The notes under the pieces: model-generated
Databases searched by the model: none
What the model saw: only the letters and a program-made list of their open reading frames with translations
Told to the model about the DNA's origin: nothing
Program-made: the position numbers and the translations under genes
DNA from: Amycolatopsis saalfeldensis
GTDB lineage: Bacteria; Actinomycetota; Actinomycetes; Mycobacteriales; Pseudonocardiaceae
DNA: 64,000 nt
Direction: 5' to 3'
Assembly: GCF_900110575.1 (NCBI RefSeq)
Contig: NZ_FOEF01000003.1
Span: forward strand, 62,001 to 126,000
Shown here: one piece after another, positions 7,930-17,146 of the stretch
Layout of the letters: each line of letters begins with the position of its first letter
How positions within the stretch are numbered: position 1 is the stretch's first letter

Positions 7930-9012
7930 GTGGACACGGTCGAACAGGCACTGGCCGAAATCGCCGCGGGGCGGCCGGTCGTGGTCCTCGACGGGCCGGA
8001 CCGGGAGAACGAGGGCGACCTGATCGTCGCCGCGGACCGGGTCACCCCGGCGACGATGGCCTTCGTCGTCCGCCACAGCAGCGGGTTCGTGTGCGTCGCG
8101 CTTCCCCAGCCGGAGTGCGAGCGGCTGGCGCTGCCTCCGATGCACCACCGCAACGACGACCGTTTCGGCACCGCCTACCGGGTCACCGTTGACGCCGCCG
8201 CCGGGATCGGCACCGGTATCTCGGCGCGCGACCGGGCCTGCACGGCGCGGCTGCTGGCCGCTTCGACGACCCGGCCCGCCGACCTGAACCGTCCGGGACA
8301 CGTGGTCCCGCTGGCCGCCCGGCCGGGCGGCGTGCTCGAACGCGCCGGTCACACCGAGGCCGCGGTCGACCTGACCCGATTGGCCGGACTTCGCCCGGCC
8401 GGCGTGCTGTGCGAGGTCGTCAGCGCCCGCGAGCCGAGCCGGATGGCGCGCCGCCCGGAACTGTCCGACTTCGCGGGGGAACGGGGCCTGGCGATGATCA
8501 CCATCGAAGATCTCATCGCTTACCGCCGGGCCACGGAGGCCGCCGCGGAGCGGGTCGCCAGCGTCCGGCTGCCGACCGAGGGCGGCACCCTCCGGACCGT
8601 CGGCTACCGCGGTGTGCCGGACGGAGCGGAGCACGTCGCGCTGGTCGCCGGCGAGGCCCGTGGCGCGGACGTGCCGGTCCACGTGCACGTCGAATGCGTG
8701 CCGGGCGACGTCTTCGGCTCGCGGCAGTGCGGGTGCGCCCGGCGCCTCGAGACCGCCCTGCGTGAGATCAACGCCGCGCACCGCGGGGTGATCGTCTACC
8801 TGCGGCCCGCCGGGGGGAGCCCGCTGCGGGCCCTGCTCGGCGACGCCGGCGCGGGTTGCGGCCGGGCCGACCCGGCCGTCGCGGCCTCGATCCTGGCCGA
8901 CCTCGGGGTGACTTCGATCCGGCACCTGCACAACCCGGCGGCCACGCGCGGCGCCCTGGACGCGGCGCTCGCGGCCGCGCCCGGCGCCGCACCGCGCGGC
9001 GCGGTCGCCTGA
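7930..9012 (+). CDS. RibB (DHBP synthase) fused to a degenerate GTP cyclohydrolase II-like domain
   Basis: A 360-residue RibBA-like protein. Residues 1-205 form an apparently intact 3,4-dihydroxy-2-butanone-4-phosphate synthase: DRENEGDLIVAAD, DAAAGIGTGISARDRA, PGHVVPL and RAGHTEAAVDL. The C-terminal part keeps the zinc cysteines of GTP cyclohydrolase II (HVECVPGDVFGSRQCGC). It lacks the EGRGIGL catalytic loop (AGGSPLR here) and the DxxxAN region, and TNNP has become HNPAA, so that domain is probably inactive. The start is GTG, one base after the flavin reductase. The gene likely boosts riboflavin/FMN precursor supply for the cluster's monooxygenases (inference). Confidence 0.85.
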   Translation: MDTVEQALAEIAAGRPVVVLDGPDRENEGDLIVAADRVTPATMAFVVRHSSGFVCVALPQPECERLALPPMHHRNDDRFGTAYRVTVDAAAGIGTGISARDRACTARLLAASTTRPADLNRPGHVVPLAARPGGVLERAGHTEAAVDLTRLAGLRPAGVLCEVVSAREPSRMARRPELSDFAGERGLAMITIEDLIAYRRATEAAAERVASVRLPTEGGTLRTVGYRGVPDGAEHVALVAGEARGADVPVHVHVECVPGDVFGSRQCGCARRLETALREINAAHRGVIVYLRPAGGSPLRALLGDAGAGCGRADPAVAASILADLGVTSIRHLHNPAATRGALDAALAAAPGAAPRGAVA

Positions 9013-9056
9013 GTGGTCACCGCGCCCGAACCTCCAACCAGCAAGGAGTCCCTCTC

Positions 9057-10211
9057 GTGAAATTCAGCCTCATGCAGACCGGTGTCATCGGCCGCCGGCA
9101 CGAACTCGAGGCTGGTATGGCAGGCCAGCGACCTGAGCTCTACCAACGGTTCCTCGAAGAGATGCGGGGCTACATCCAGCTCGCCGACGAGCTGGGGTAC
9201 GACGCCTACTGCTCTCCCGAGCACCACCTGCAGATCGAGGGCTTCGAGATCACCAACCACCCCGGCATGCTCGGCGCCTACGTCGGCCTGCACGCCAAGC
9301 GGCTCAAGGCCGGGCTGCTCGGATACGTGCTGCCGACGCACAACCCGGTGCGCGTCGCCGAAGAGATCGCGACCCTGGACCACATGCTGGAAGGCCGGCT
9401 GATCGTCGGGTTCACCCGCGGCTACCACGCCCGCTGGGTCGACGCCTACGCCGCCGTCCGCGGCATCGGCGCGACCAACGTGCGGCACGCCAAGGCCAAG
9501 AACGAGCAGGACGCGGTCAACCGCGAGATCTTCGAGGAGTCCGTCCGGATCGTGAAGAAGGCCTGGGAGCATTCGACCTTCTCCTTCAAGGGGAAGTACT
9601 GGGAGTACCCGCCGGCGGGTGGTTCGGCCGGGCACCCGGGGTACGCGGAGTTCGGCGCCGGGCAGGACGAAGACGGGATCGTGCGCGAGATCGGCATCGC
9701 CCCGCGGCCGTACACGAATCCCCATCCCAAGCTCTACGGGGCTTTCGCCTATTCCATGCGCACCGTGGACATGTGGGCCCGGGAGGGCGGCAAGCAGATC
9801 GTCTTCGCCAACGACCTCGATTTCTGCGAAGCACTGTGGAATCGCTATACCGAGTCGGCCAGAAAGGTGGGCCGTGACGTTTCCCGTGCGGACGTCGGCG
9901 CCTGGGGCGGATTCCTCATCCTGACCAACTCCCGGGAGGAGGCCCAGGCGCTGGAGGCCGAGCACCGCTGGTTCTGGGACAAGTGGTTCATCCCGCACGG
10001 CCAGCAGTTCCCCAACGTGCTGATCGGGACCCCCGACGACATCTCCCGGCAGATCGAGCAGGCCCACGACCGGCTCGGGTTCGACGAGTGCTTCCTGATG
10101 TTCGGCCAGGGCCACCTCGAGCCCGGCCGGCAGAACGAGGAGCTGATCCGGTTCGCCGAGGAGGTCGCCCCGCGTTTCTCCACCAAGGACGAGGCCGGAA
10201 CGCTCGTCTAG
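9057..10211 (+). CDS. LLM-class flavin-dependent monooxygenase
   Basis: A 384-residue luciferase-like TIM-barrel monooxygenase. The GTG start at 9057 has AAGGAG 8 bases upstream. Recognisable parts are YCSPEHHLQIEGF at about residue 55, GLLGYVLPTHNPVRVAEEIA and the barrel segment LDHMLEGRLIVGFTRGYHAR. It is more distant from the other two LLM proteins here, which are close paralogues of each other, so it may catalyse a different step or act as a second subunit. It lies between the RibB-like gene and the 10261 monooxygenase. Candidate reactions are hydroxylation or a type II Baeyer-Villiger oxidation of a ketone. Confidence 0.88.
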   Translation: MKFSLMQTGVIGRRHELEAGMAGQRPELYQRFLEEMRGYIQLADELGYDAYCSPEHHLQIEGFEITNHPGMLGAYVGLHAKRLKAGLLGYVLPTHNPVRVAEEIATLDHMLEGRLIVGFTRGYHARWVDAYAAVRGIGATNVRHAKAKNEQDAVNREIFEESVRIVKKAWEHSTFSFKGKYWEYPPAGGSAGHPGYAEFGAGQDEDGIVREIGIAPRPYTNPHPKLYGAFAYSMRTVDMWAREGGKQIVFANDLDFCEALWNRYTESARKVGRDVSRADVGAWGGFLILTNSREEAQALEAEHRWFWDKWFIPHGQQFPNVLIGTPDDISRQIEQAHDRLGFDECFLMFGQGHLEPGRQNEELIRFAEEVAPRFSTKDEAGTLV

Positions 10212-10260
10212 CAATCGAAATACGCCCGCCGCACCGACGATCACCGGAGGACCCGATATC

Positions 10261-11379
10261 ATGAAGAGTGGAATCTTTCACGTCCCCTATATGAAGCCGA
10301 GCCGCTCGCCGCGGGAGGTGTTCGACTATTCGGTGCTGATCGCCCGGGAAGCGGACCAGGCCGGATTCGCCGATTTCATGATCGGCGAGCACGCGACGCA
10401 GGCCTGGGAAAGCGTGCCGAACCCGGAGATCGTGATCGGGGCGTGCGCCCGGGAGACCGAGCGGCTGCGGTTCGCCCCGATGGCGCACCTGCTGGGGCTG
10501 CACAACCCGGGCTCGCTGGCCATCCAGACCGGCTGGCTGTCGCAGGTGCTGGAGGGCCGCTACTTCCTCGGTGTCGGCCCGGGTGCTTATCCCCGCGACG
10601 CGATCCTCCGCGGCCAGCCGGAAGACCTGTCCGAGGCCCGGCCGCGCCGTGACGAAGCACTGAAGATCATGCAGAAAGTGTGGGAGCGCAAGCCGTTCCA
10701 CCACGAGGGGGAGTTCTTCAAGGGCGGCTTCCCGGAAGAGGCCGAGGCCGACGACGCCGGCGGCGAGTACCACATGATGCCGGACTTCTCGCCGTGGCAG
10801 GGCGCGGAGAACCTGGAGATCGCGATGACCGCGTTGTCCTACGGCTCGGCTTCGATGAAGTACTGCGGTGCGAACGACTTCTCGCCGATCTCCTTCTTCG
10901 GCGGGCTGGAGGTCGGCCGGTCGCACTGGGACAAGTACGTCGAGGGACAGCAGGAGAACGGCTACACCCCGGACCGCATGCGTTTCCGCATGTGCCGCGA
11001 CATCGTCGTCGCCGACACCGACGCCGAGGCCAAGAAGATCGCGCTGCGGGGCGGGCTCGGGACCTGCTGGGAGAACTACCTGGTCCCGGTCTACAAGCAG
11101 TTCAAGATCCTGCAGGGCTACATCGACGACTCCGGCACCGGCGTCGACCTCGCCGACCTCGACATGGACTGGATCGCCGAGCACGTCTGGATCTGCGGCT
11201 CGCCCGAGACCGTGATCGAGAAGCTGCAGAAGATGAACGACGCCGTGGGCGGCATGGGCGAGATCGTGATGAACACCCACGACTACGCCGACGACCCCGC
11301 GCCCTGGGTCGAGTCGATGCACCGGATCGCCGAAGAGGTCGTCCCGAACATCAAGGACGTCACGGTATCGGCGGCCTGA
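10261..11379 (+). CDS. LLM-class flavin-dependent monooxygenase
   Basis: A 372-residue luciferase-like monooxygenase, paralogous to the partial protein at 1-772. Shared landmarks are VPYMKPSR at the start, EHATQAWE, MAHLLGLHNPGSLAIQ, GWLSQVLEGRYFLGVGPGAYP and DFSPWQG. The C-terminal part contains the substrate-gating region and EHVWICGSPETVIEKLQ, the usual end motif of this family. GGAGG lies 11 bases before the ATG. Together with the 9057 protein it could form a heterodimer as in bacterial luciferase, but the pairing is only inferred from adjacency. Confidence 0.9.
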   Translation: MKSGIFHVPYMKPSRSPREVFDYSVLIAREADQAGFADFMIGEHATQAWESVPNPEIVIGACARETERLRFAPMAHLLGLHNPGSLAIQTGWLSQVLEGRYFLGVGPGAYPRDAILRGQPEDLSEARPRRDEALKIMQKVWERKPFHHEGEFFKGGFPEEAEADDAGGEYHMMPDFSPWQGAENLEIAMTALSYGSASMKYCGANDFSPISFFGGLEVGRSHWDKYVEGQQENGYTPDRMRFRMCRDIVVADTDAEAKKIALRGGLGTCWENYLVPVYKQFKILQGYIDDSGTGVDLADLDMDWIAEHVWICGSPETVIEKLQKMNDAVGGMGEIVMNTHDYADDPAPWVESMHRIAEEVVPNIKDVTVSAA

Positions 11380-11414
11380 GCGGCGCCCACCTCGGTGAGG
11401 AGCAGGGGTAACAG

Positions 11415-12932
11415 ATGAGCACCGACGTCACCGGCGACCGGACCCTCGCCGCGCTGCTGGGTCAGTGGGCCGGAGCCCGCCCGTCGCACCCGGTCCTGGT
11501 CAGCCACCAGGAAACGATCAGCTGGGAGCGGCTGGCCACCGAGGTGGACGCGCTGCGCCGCCGGCTGGCCGGCGCGGGGGTGACCCACGGGGTCACCGTG
11601 GCGGTCGCCCTGCCCAACTCGCCGCTGGCCATCGCCCTGTGGCTGGCCGTGCCCGCCAACGGTGCCATCGTCCAGGTCCTCGACCCCGGCTCGGGCGCGC
11701 TGGCCGTCGAGCGGGCGCTGCTGGCCACCGGGCCGCGGCTGGTGATCACGACCGAGGCCGGCGCGCCGTTGTACCGGGACGCCGTCGTGCGGACCGGAGC
11801 CGCCGCGCGCCTGGTCGTGGTCGAGGACACCACGGCGTTGCGGCTGCCCGCCCTCGGCCGTCCCGCCACTCCCTCCGACGCGTCCGCGGATCAGGTCGCC
11901 GCCCTGCTGCCCACCTCCGGCACCAGCGGGGCGCCGAAGCTCGTCGAACTCACCCACCGCACTTTCGTCACGTCGGCCGAACGGCTCGCCCGCAACGGCG
12001 GTTACCTGCCGTCCGACCGGCACTATCTGTGCTCGCCGTTGTTCCACACCAACGCCCAGGCCTACCTGTGCGCGCCGCCGTTCGTCACCGGCGGCTCCAT
12101 CGCCCTGGTTCCCCGCTTCAGCGCCTCGCGCTGGTTCGACGACGCCCGCGAGCTCGGGGCGACGGTCGCGTCGATGGTCGCCCCGCCGATGCGCATGGCG
12201 CTGCACCGGGCACTGGAGCGCGGCGGCACCGTCGACCCTGGCCCGCTGCGCGCGGTCCACTACGGCATGACCCTGTCGGTGAAGGATTGGCAGGACTGGG
12301 ATCGCCTGGTGCCGCAGGTCCACATGCGACAGATCTACGGGCAGACCGAGTCCGTGACCGGGGTGCTCGGCGGCGCGCCGTGGGAGGCGGACGACCGCGT
12401 CACCATCGGCCGCCCGTTCCTCGGGGTCGACCGGGTCAAGCTCGTCCGGCCGGACGGCGCCGAGGCCGCCGACGGCGAGCCGGGCGAGCTGTGGGTCCGG
12501 GGCGAGCCGGGGCACACCCTCATGCGGGGCTACCACAACGCCCCGGCCGCGACCGCCGAAACCCTGGTCGACGGGCGGTGGCTGCGCACCGGAGACCAGC
12601 TGGTCCGCCACCCGTCCGGCCGGTTCGAGTTCCGCGGGCGGGCCATGCACATCATCCGCCGCGGCGGCGAGAACCTCTCGACTTACACGCTCGAGACGGA
12701 TCTGCGCTCCTGCCCGCTGATCACCGACGTCGCGGTCGCCGCACAGGACGACGACACCCTCGACACCGTTGTCGTCGCGCACGTGATCCCGCGGCCCGAA
12801 TTCACCGAGGCGGGTTTTCTGCGCTGGTGCCGCGACAACGCCGGCAAACGCGGGACCCCGGACGTCGTCCGCACGCACGCGGAGTTCCCCCGCACCGGAA
12901 GCGGCCGGGTCATCCTGCGTGACCTCGCCTGA
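11415..12932 (+). CDS. AMP-binding acyl-CoA ligase-like protein with Arg in place of the A10 lysine
   Basis: A 505-residue class I adenylate-forming protein. The A3 motif is [17 protein letters not shown] at about residue 165; [20 protein letters not shown] and [13 protein letters not shown] follow. The C-terminal motif reads [15 protein letters not shown], whereas active ligases have a catalytic lysine (TxxGK). Arginine there would weaken adenylation or point to another chemistry. It follows the monooxygenase by 35 bases in the same operon and is the second ligase of the cluster. Confidence 0.85.
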   Translation: MSTDVTGDRTLAALLGQWAGARPSHPVLVSHQETISWERLATEVDALRRRLAGAGVTHGVTVAVALPNSPLAIALWLAVPANGAIVQVLDPGSGALAVERALLATGPRLVITTEAGAPLYRDAVVRTGAAARLVVVEDTTALRLPALGRPATPSDASADQVAALLPTSGTSGAPKLVELTHRTFVTSAERLARNGGYLPSDRHYLCSPLFHTNAQAYLCAPPFVTGGSIALVPRFSASRWFDDARELGATVASMVAPPMRMALHRALERGGTVDPGPLRAVHYGMTLSVKDWQDWDRLVPQVHMRQIYGQTESVTGVLGGAPWEADDRVTIGRPFLGVDRVKLVRPDGAEAADGEPGELWVRGEPGHTLMRGYHNAPAATAETLVDGRWLRTGDQLVRHPSGRFEFRGRAMHIIRRGGENLSTYTLETDLRSCPLITDVAVAAQDDDTLDTVVVAHVIPRPEFTEAGFLRWCRDNAGKRGTPDVVRTHAEFPRTGSGRVILRDLA

Positions 12933-12969
12933 ACGAGCCCTGGCTGTGTCGTGGAAACAGAGGAGAGTC

Positions 12970-13728
12970 ATGGAATTGAACGGGAAGCGCGCCATCGTCA
13001 CCGGTGGTGCCCAAGGCATCGGCGAGGCGGTGGTCCGGGCGTACGTCGGCGCGGGAGCGAAGGTCACCTCGCTCGACGTGAACGAGGCACGGGGCCGGGA
13101 GGTCGCCGGGGAGGCCGGGGCCGCGTTCCGGCGCTGCGACGTGTCCGACCGTGAGCAGGTCGAGTCGGTGTTCGCCGAGGCGGCCCGGGAGATGGGCGGG
13201 CTCGACGTGCTGGTGAACGTGGCCGGGGTGCAACAGCACTCGCCGGTGGCGGACATCCCGCAGGACCTGCTCGAGCGGCTGTTCGCGATCAACACCTTCG
13301 GCACGATCCACACCAACTCCGCGGCCTACCGGATCATGCGCGAAACCGGCGGCGGCGCGATCGTCAACTTCGGCTCCGAATCCGGGCTCACCGCCGAACC
13401 GAACAACTCGCTCTACGGCGCCACCAAGGGCGCGGTGCACACCTGGACCCGCAGCGTGGCCCGCGACTGGGGACCGGCCGGGGTCCGGGTGAACGCCGTG
13501 CTGCCGTATGTCGTGACGCCCATGTATGACGCGTTCCGGAAGGCGCTTTCACCGGAGCAGCTCGCGACCCACGACCAGGAGACCAAGACGCAGATCCCGC
13601 TGGGCGGAAAATTCGGCGACCCGGCCGAAGACCTCGCCCCCGTCCTGGTCTTCCTCGCCAGCGACGCCTCCCGCTTCATCACCGGCCAGCTGCTCCCGGT
13701 CGACGGCGGGCTGATCTCCGTCCGCTGA
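12970..13728 (+). CDS. Short-chain dehydrogenase/reductase (SDR)
   Basis: A 252-residue classical SDR that would interconvert an alcohol and a ketone with NAD(P). The cofactor motif is [10 protein letters not shown] at residue 12, the NNAG position reads VNVAGVQ, the catalytic Ser is in NFGSESG and the YxxxK motif is YGATK. The aspartate in SLDVNEARG after the second strand suggests NAD(H) preference (inference). The ATG at 12970 has AGGAGAG nine bases upstream. It is the last gene of the plus-strand operon; a 14-base palindrome follows. Confidence 0.92.
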   Translation: MELNGKRAIVTGGAQGIGEAVVRAYVGAGAKVTSLDVNEARGREVAGEAGAAFRRCDVSDREQVESVFAEAAREMGGLDVLVNVAGVQQHSPVADIPQDLLERLFAINTFGTIHTNSAAYRIMRETGGGAIVNFGSESGLTAEPNNSLYGATKGAVHTWTRSVARDWGPAGVRVNAVLPYVVTPMYDAFRKALSPEQLATHDQETKTQIPLGGKFGDPAEDLAPVLVFLASDASRFITGQLLPVDGGLISVR

Positions 13729-13736
13729 AGGAAAGC

Positions 13737-13750
13737 CGGTCGGCCGACCG
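13737..13750. other. Perfect 14-base palindrome in a convergent gap
   Basis: CGGTCGGCCGACCG lies between the convergent SDR and ABC-permease genes, nine bases after the SDR stop. It could form a short hairpin with no loop and no T-tract, so it is a poor intrinsic terminator; a protein-binding site is equally possible. Confidence 0.3.
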
Positions 13751-13829
13751 AGGCGGGGAGGCCATCGACAATGCGACGAGCGAACCGCTGCCTTGGCGAT
13801 GGGCGTGGTGCGAGCGCAAGCGGGCCGGG

Positions 13830-16478
13830 TCACAGGTCGCGGAGTTCCTCCACCGCGGGTCGGGTGGAGGCGCGGGCGCTGGTGACGGCGGCGAGGGCCA
13901 CGGCGACGGCCGAGGCTGTGGCCGTCAGGGCGAGGTAGGTCCATGGCACGGTGATCGAGGACGGCGGTGGGTCGAACACACCGGTCAGGACCTTGACGAG
14001 CATCTGCGAGACGCCCCACGCGATGAGCCCGCCGCCGAGCAGGCCGCCGGCGATCAGCACCAGGCCTTCGCCGAGGACGAGTCCGCGCAGGTGCCGGCGG
14101 GCGGCGCCGAGCACCGCCATGATCGCGAGGCCGCGGCGTCGTTCGGCCAGTCCGACCGCCAGCACGATCCCGCCGGCGCCGGCGGCGATCAGCACCGCGA
14201 ACGCCAGTTCCAGGCGGGTGAGCCCGGAGAGGTTGACCGAGGTGAGGCTGGAGCCGACGTTCGCGCGGGTCTGCGTGATGTCGGTGACGGCTGCCGCGGC
14301 GCCGAGCCGCGCTCGCAGGTCGGCGGCGACCGCGGGCTGGTTGCCGCCGCCGGTGTCGACCAGGAACGCGCCGACGGCGTCGGAGCCGGTGGTTTGCGCG
14401 AGGTAGGCGGCGTTGGCCACGAAGAAGCTGTCCTTGGGCGCGGTCGGGAACTCCTTGACGATTCCGCTGTAGTGGAAGGGCACGGTCCGCAGGGCCTTGG
14501 TCCGGGCGTCCTGCACGCGGAGGTTGATCAGGTCACCGGGGTTGAGCTGGAAGTCCTTGACCGTCTCGGCGCTGACCAGGATGGCATCCGGGCGATGGGC
14601 GAGGGTGGCCATCAGGTCCGCCGCGCTGCCGCCTTGGAAGTAGGTGTCCTGCAGCGCGGTGACGTCCCTGATGCTTTCCGGCCGGACGCCGTAGAGGTCC
14701 TGCAGGTCGGCGCCGACGTAGGCGAACCGGTGCTGGATCGGCTCGACGTGCCGGACACCGGGGACGCTCTGCAGCTGTGCCCCGGCGGCCGGGGCGACTT
14801 GGGCGGCGGGCGGTTCGGTGACGGCGACGTCGGCGCCGTTGGTCAGCTGGGCGTCGGCTTCGGCTTGCTGCTGGTAGGTGCTGTTGAACACCGCCGTCGA
14901 CGCGGCGAACGACAGCGCCAGCGCGAGGAGCACGATCGCGCGGGCGAGCGGGCGGCGTTGCCGGGCGATCCCGGCCGCGCCGGGGCGCGCCAGCCGGCCC
15001 GCCAGCGGCCGCAGGATCCGCCGCAGCGCACCTCGGCCGTGCCCGAGCGCGATCGTGGCGAGCCGCCACAGCAGGGCCGCGGCGCCGAGCCAGAGGAGGG
15101 CCGGGCCGAGGAACGCCCAGTAGGACACCGAGATGGTCGGCACGCCTTCCGGCGCCAGCACCAGCGCGTAGTCGTTGGTGCCGGAGGCCAGGAACACGAC
15201 GAGCGCGGCCGCGATGAGCAGCACGTCGATCCCCGCCTTGGCCCACCACGGCGTGCGGTGGGCGCCGATCAGCTGCCGGGTCTGGGCCACGGTCTGGTTC
15301 CGCAGCCCCGTGACCGCCGGGACGAGGACCGTGAGCGTCGTGATCAGCAGCCCGGCCGCGAAGGCGATCGCGAACCACCACACCGTGGCCGCGGTGCTCT
15401 GGCCTTCCGGTGCGGGACCGAAGGCGAGCCGGCCGGCCAAAACGGCTATCGCCAGCCCCGCGGCTCCGCCGGCCAACGCGACGAACGCGGCTTCGGTGAC
15501 CGCGATCCACGCGACCGTCCGTGGTGTGTGGCCGCGGGTGCGCAGGAGCGCCTGCTCCGCGCGTCGCCGGTCGGCGCCGGCTTGCACGAGCGTGCTGGTC
15601 AGCAGAGCGGCGAGCACGACTCCGGGAAGGCCGAGGAACAGGAACAGCATCTGGGCGTACGCGGCGTCGCTGCGAGCCGCGTCGAGTGCGGCGCCGACGT
15701 TGTTGCCGACCAGCGCGGCGCCGGCGACCTGGGCTTCGAAGTTGTGCGCGGCGGCGATTTCGCTTTGGTACGCGGTCGCCGGGTCGTGGGACGCGGGTGC
15801 CGCCCGGGCCACGTGGAACTGCGTGACCGGCGCCGGGCCACCGGTCCCGGTCAGTGCGGTGAAAGCGGTTTCGGGCAGCAGGAGCACGTTGTCCGGCGGT
15901 GCGGAAGGCTGGGTCTGTGCCGGTGCGCCGACCTTCTGGAAGAGGGAGTTGGCTTGGGGCAGGTCGACGACGCCGGCGATGGTGACCGGCTGCGGCGAGG
16001 TGCCCGGCAGGCTGATCGAGACCTGGTCTCCCGGTCGGACGTGCAGGTTCGAAGCGGTCTGCTGGGCGATGAGCGCACCGTCGGGGGATCCGCTGAGCTG
16101 CCGGACCTGGTCCGGGAAGGCGGCCGCGTAGCCGGGTGCCATGCCCAGCACGACGCCGGGGCCGGTGGTCTGCGTGGTGCCCCCGGTGGTGGCGAGCAGC
16201 CCGCCGGTGTGTTCGATGTGGACGGTGCGGACCGCGGCGGTGCCCGGCAGGTTCTGCAGCTGATGCAGCACGGCGGCGGGGTCCCCGCCGGGCTGGACCT
16301 CGACCTGCCAGCCGACGGCGACCGACCGCAGTGCGCGGGCGGTCATCGTGGCTTGGGAAGACGCCAGGAACGAGCCGAGCGCCGCGATCAGCGCGACCGC
16401 GAGCGCGATGCCGGCGGCGGTCGCCAGCAGACTTCCCGTGCGCCGGCGGAGCAGACCGCCGAGCCAGAGGCCGATCAC
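13830..16478 (-). CDS. FtsX-like ABC transporter permease
   Basis: An 882-residue membrane protein with an N-terminal transmembrane helix (~18-38), a long extracytoplasmic domain, a central membrane block (~270-480), a second extracytoplasmic domain and a C-terminal FtsX block (~745-875: LAFAVLIAAGAGGIVLAVGL, then GLVLIAGGLLGGGLIAWGV). This two-FtsX-domain layout is that of MacB/LolC-type mechanotransmission exporters and of actinobacterial single-chain permeases. Its start overlaps the ATPase gene by four bases. With the two ATPases and the lipoprotein it probably forms an envelope-stress or antibiotic/lipid-handling complex. Confidence 0.9.
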   Translation of the reverse strand: MIGLWLGGLLRRRTGSLLATAAGIALAVALIAALGSFLASSQATMTARALRSVAVGWQVEVQPGGDPAAVLHQLQNLPGTAAVRTVHIEHTGGLLATTGGTTQTTGPGVVLGMAPGYAAAFPDQVRQLSGSPDGALIAQQTASNLHVRPGDQVSISLPGTSPQPVTIAGVVDLPQANSLFQKVGAPAQTQPSAPPDNVLLLPETAFTALTGTGGPAPVTQFHVARAAPASHDPATAYQSEIAAAHNFEAQVAGAALVGNNVGAALDAARSDAAYAQMLFLFLGLPGVVLAALLTSTLVQAGADRRRAEQALLRTRGHTPRTVAWIAVTEAAFVALAGGAAGLAIAVLAGRLAFGPAPEGQSTAATVWWFAIAFAAGLLITTLTVLVPAVTGLRNQTVAQTRQLIGAHRTPWWAKAGIDVLLIAAALVVFLASGTNDYALVLAPEGVPTISVSYWAFLGPALLWLGAAALLWRLATIALGHGRGALRRILRPLAGRLARPGAAGIARQRRPLARAIVLLALALSFAASTAVFNSTYQQQAEADAQLTNGADVAVTEPPAAQVAPAAGAQLQSVPGVRHVEPIQHRFAYVGADLQDLYGVRPESIRDVTALQDTYFQGGSAADLMATLAHRPDAILVSAETVKDFQLNPGDLINLRVQDARTKALRTVPFHYSGIVKEFPTAPKDSFFVANAAYLAQTTGSDAVGAFLVDTGGGNQPAVAADLRARLGAAAAVTDITQTRANVGSSLTSVNLSGLTRLELAFAVLIAAGAGGIVLAVGLAERRRGLAIMAVLGAARRHLRGLVLGEGLVLIAGGLLGGGLIAWGVSQMLVKVLTGVFDPPPSSITVPWTYLALTATASAVAVALAAVTSARASTRPAVEELRDL

Positions 16479-17146
16479 GACGTCACCGCCCGGGATTCGG
16501 TGGTGCGGAGCGTGCCTTCGTGCATGGTCCAGTGCGTGTCCAGGCGCTCGATGACGGCCCGGTCGTGGGAGGTCACGACGAGCGCGGCGCCGAGGTGCTC
16601 GGTCGCGTCGAGCAGCGCGTCCAGCAACCGCTGTCCCGCGGCGCGGTCGAGCTGGCCGGTGGGTTCGTCCGCGAGCAGGAGCCGCGGCCGTTGCGCGAGC
16701 ACCCGCGCGACAGCCACCCGCTGGGCCTGGCCGCCCGAGATCTCCTCGGGCAGTTTGGCGGCCAGGTCGTCGACTCCGACCAGGGCCAGTGCTTCAGCCA
16801 CGCGCTGGGCCAGCTCGGGTTCTTCGACGCCGGCGATGACGAGGGGGAGGCCCGCGTTCTCGCCGACGTCCAGCGTCGGGACCAGGCTGGGGCTCTGGAA
16901 GACGACGCCGATGTCGCGGGTGCGCGCGCCGAGCGCGGGCCAGCTGACGCTGCCGCGGGTCGGCTGCTCCATCCCGGCCATCAGGTGCAGCAGCGTCGAC
17001 TTCCCCGAGCCGGACGGCCCGGCGATCGCGATCCTCGCTCCACTGTGGACACTACAGCGGGAATCGCGGACGGCGGTGACCGCCGCCGGCCCGGTGCCGA
17101 ACGTGCGGGCCACGTCCTCGCACACGACCAGCGGTTCGGCGGTCAT
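16475..17146 (-). CDS. ABC transporter ATP-binding protein
   Basis: A 223-residue LolD/MacB-type ATPase. Walker A is GPSGSGKSTLLHLM at about residue 40, the signature is ISGGQAQRVAVARVL and Walker B is RLLLADEPTGQLD. It lies between, and overlaps by four bases, both the permease and the other ATPase gene. Two different ATPases serving one double-FtsX permease suggest a heterodimeric motor (inference). Confidence 0.93.
   Translation of the reverse strand: MTAEPLVVCEDVARTFGTGPAAVTAVRDSRCSVHSGARIAIAGPSGSGKSTLLHLMAGMEQPTRGSVSWPALGARTRDIGVVFQSPSLVPTLDVGENAGLPLVIAGVEEPELAQRVAEALALVGVDDLAAKLPEEISGGQAQRVAVARVLAQRPRLLLADEPTGQLDRAAGQRLLDALLDATEHLGAALVVTSHDRAVIERLDTHWTMHEGTLRTTESRAVTS

Noticed and set aside
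13737-13750. Palindrome as an intrinsic terminator for the SDR operon
   Set aside because: A 14-base palindrome without a loop cannot fold into a full hairpin, and there is no T-tract.
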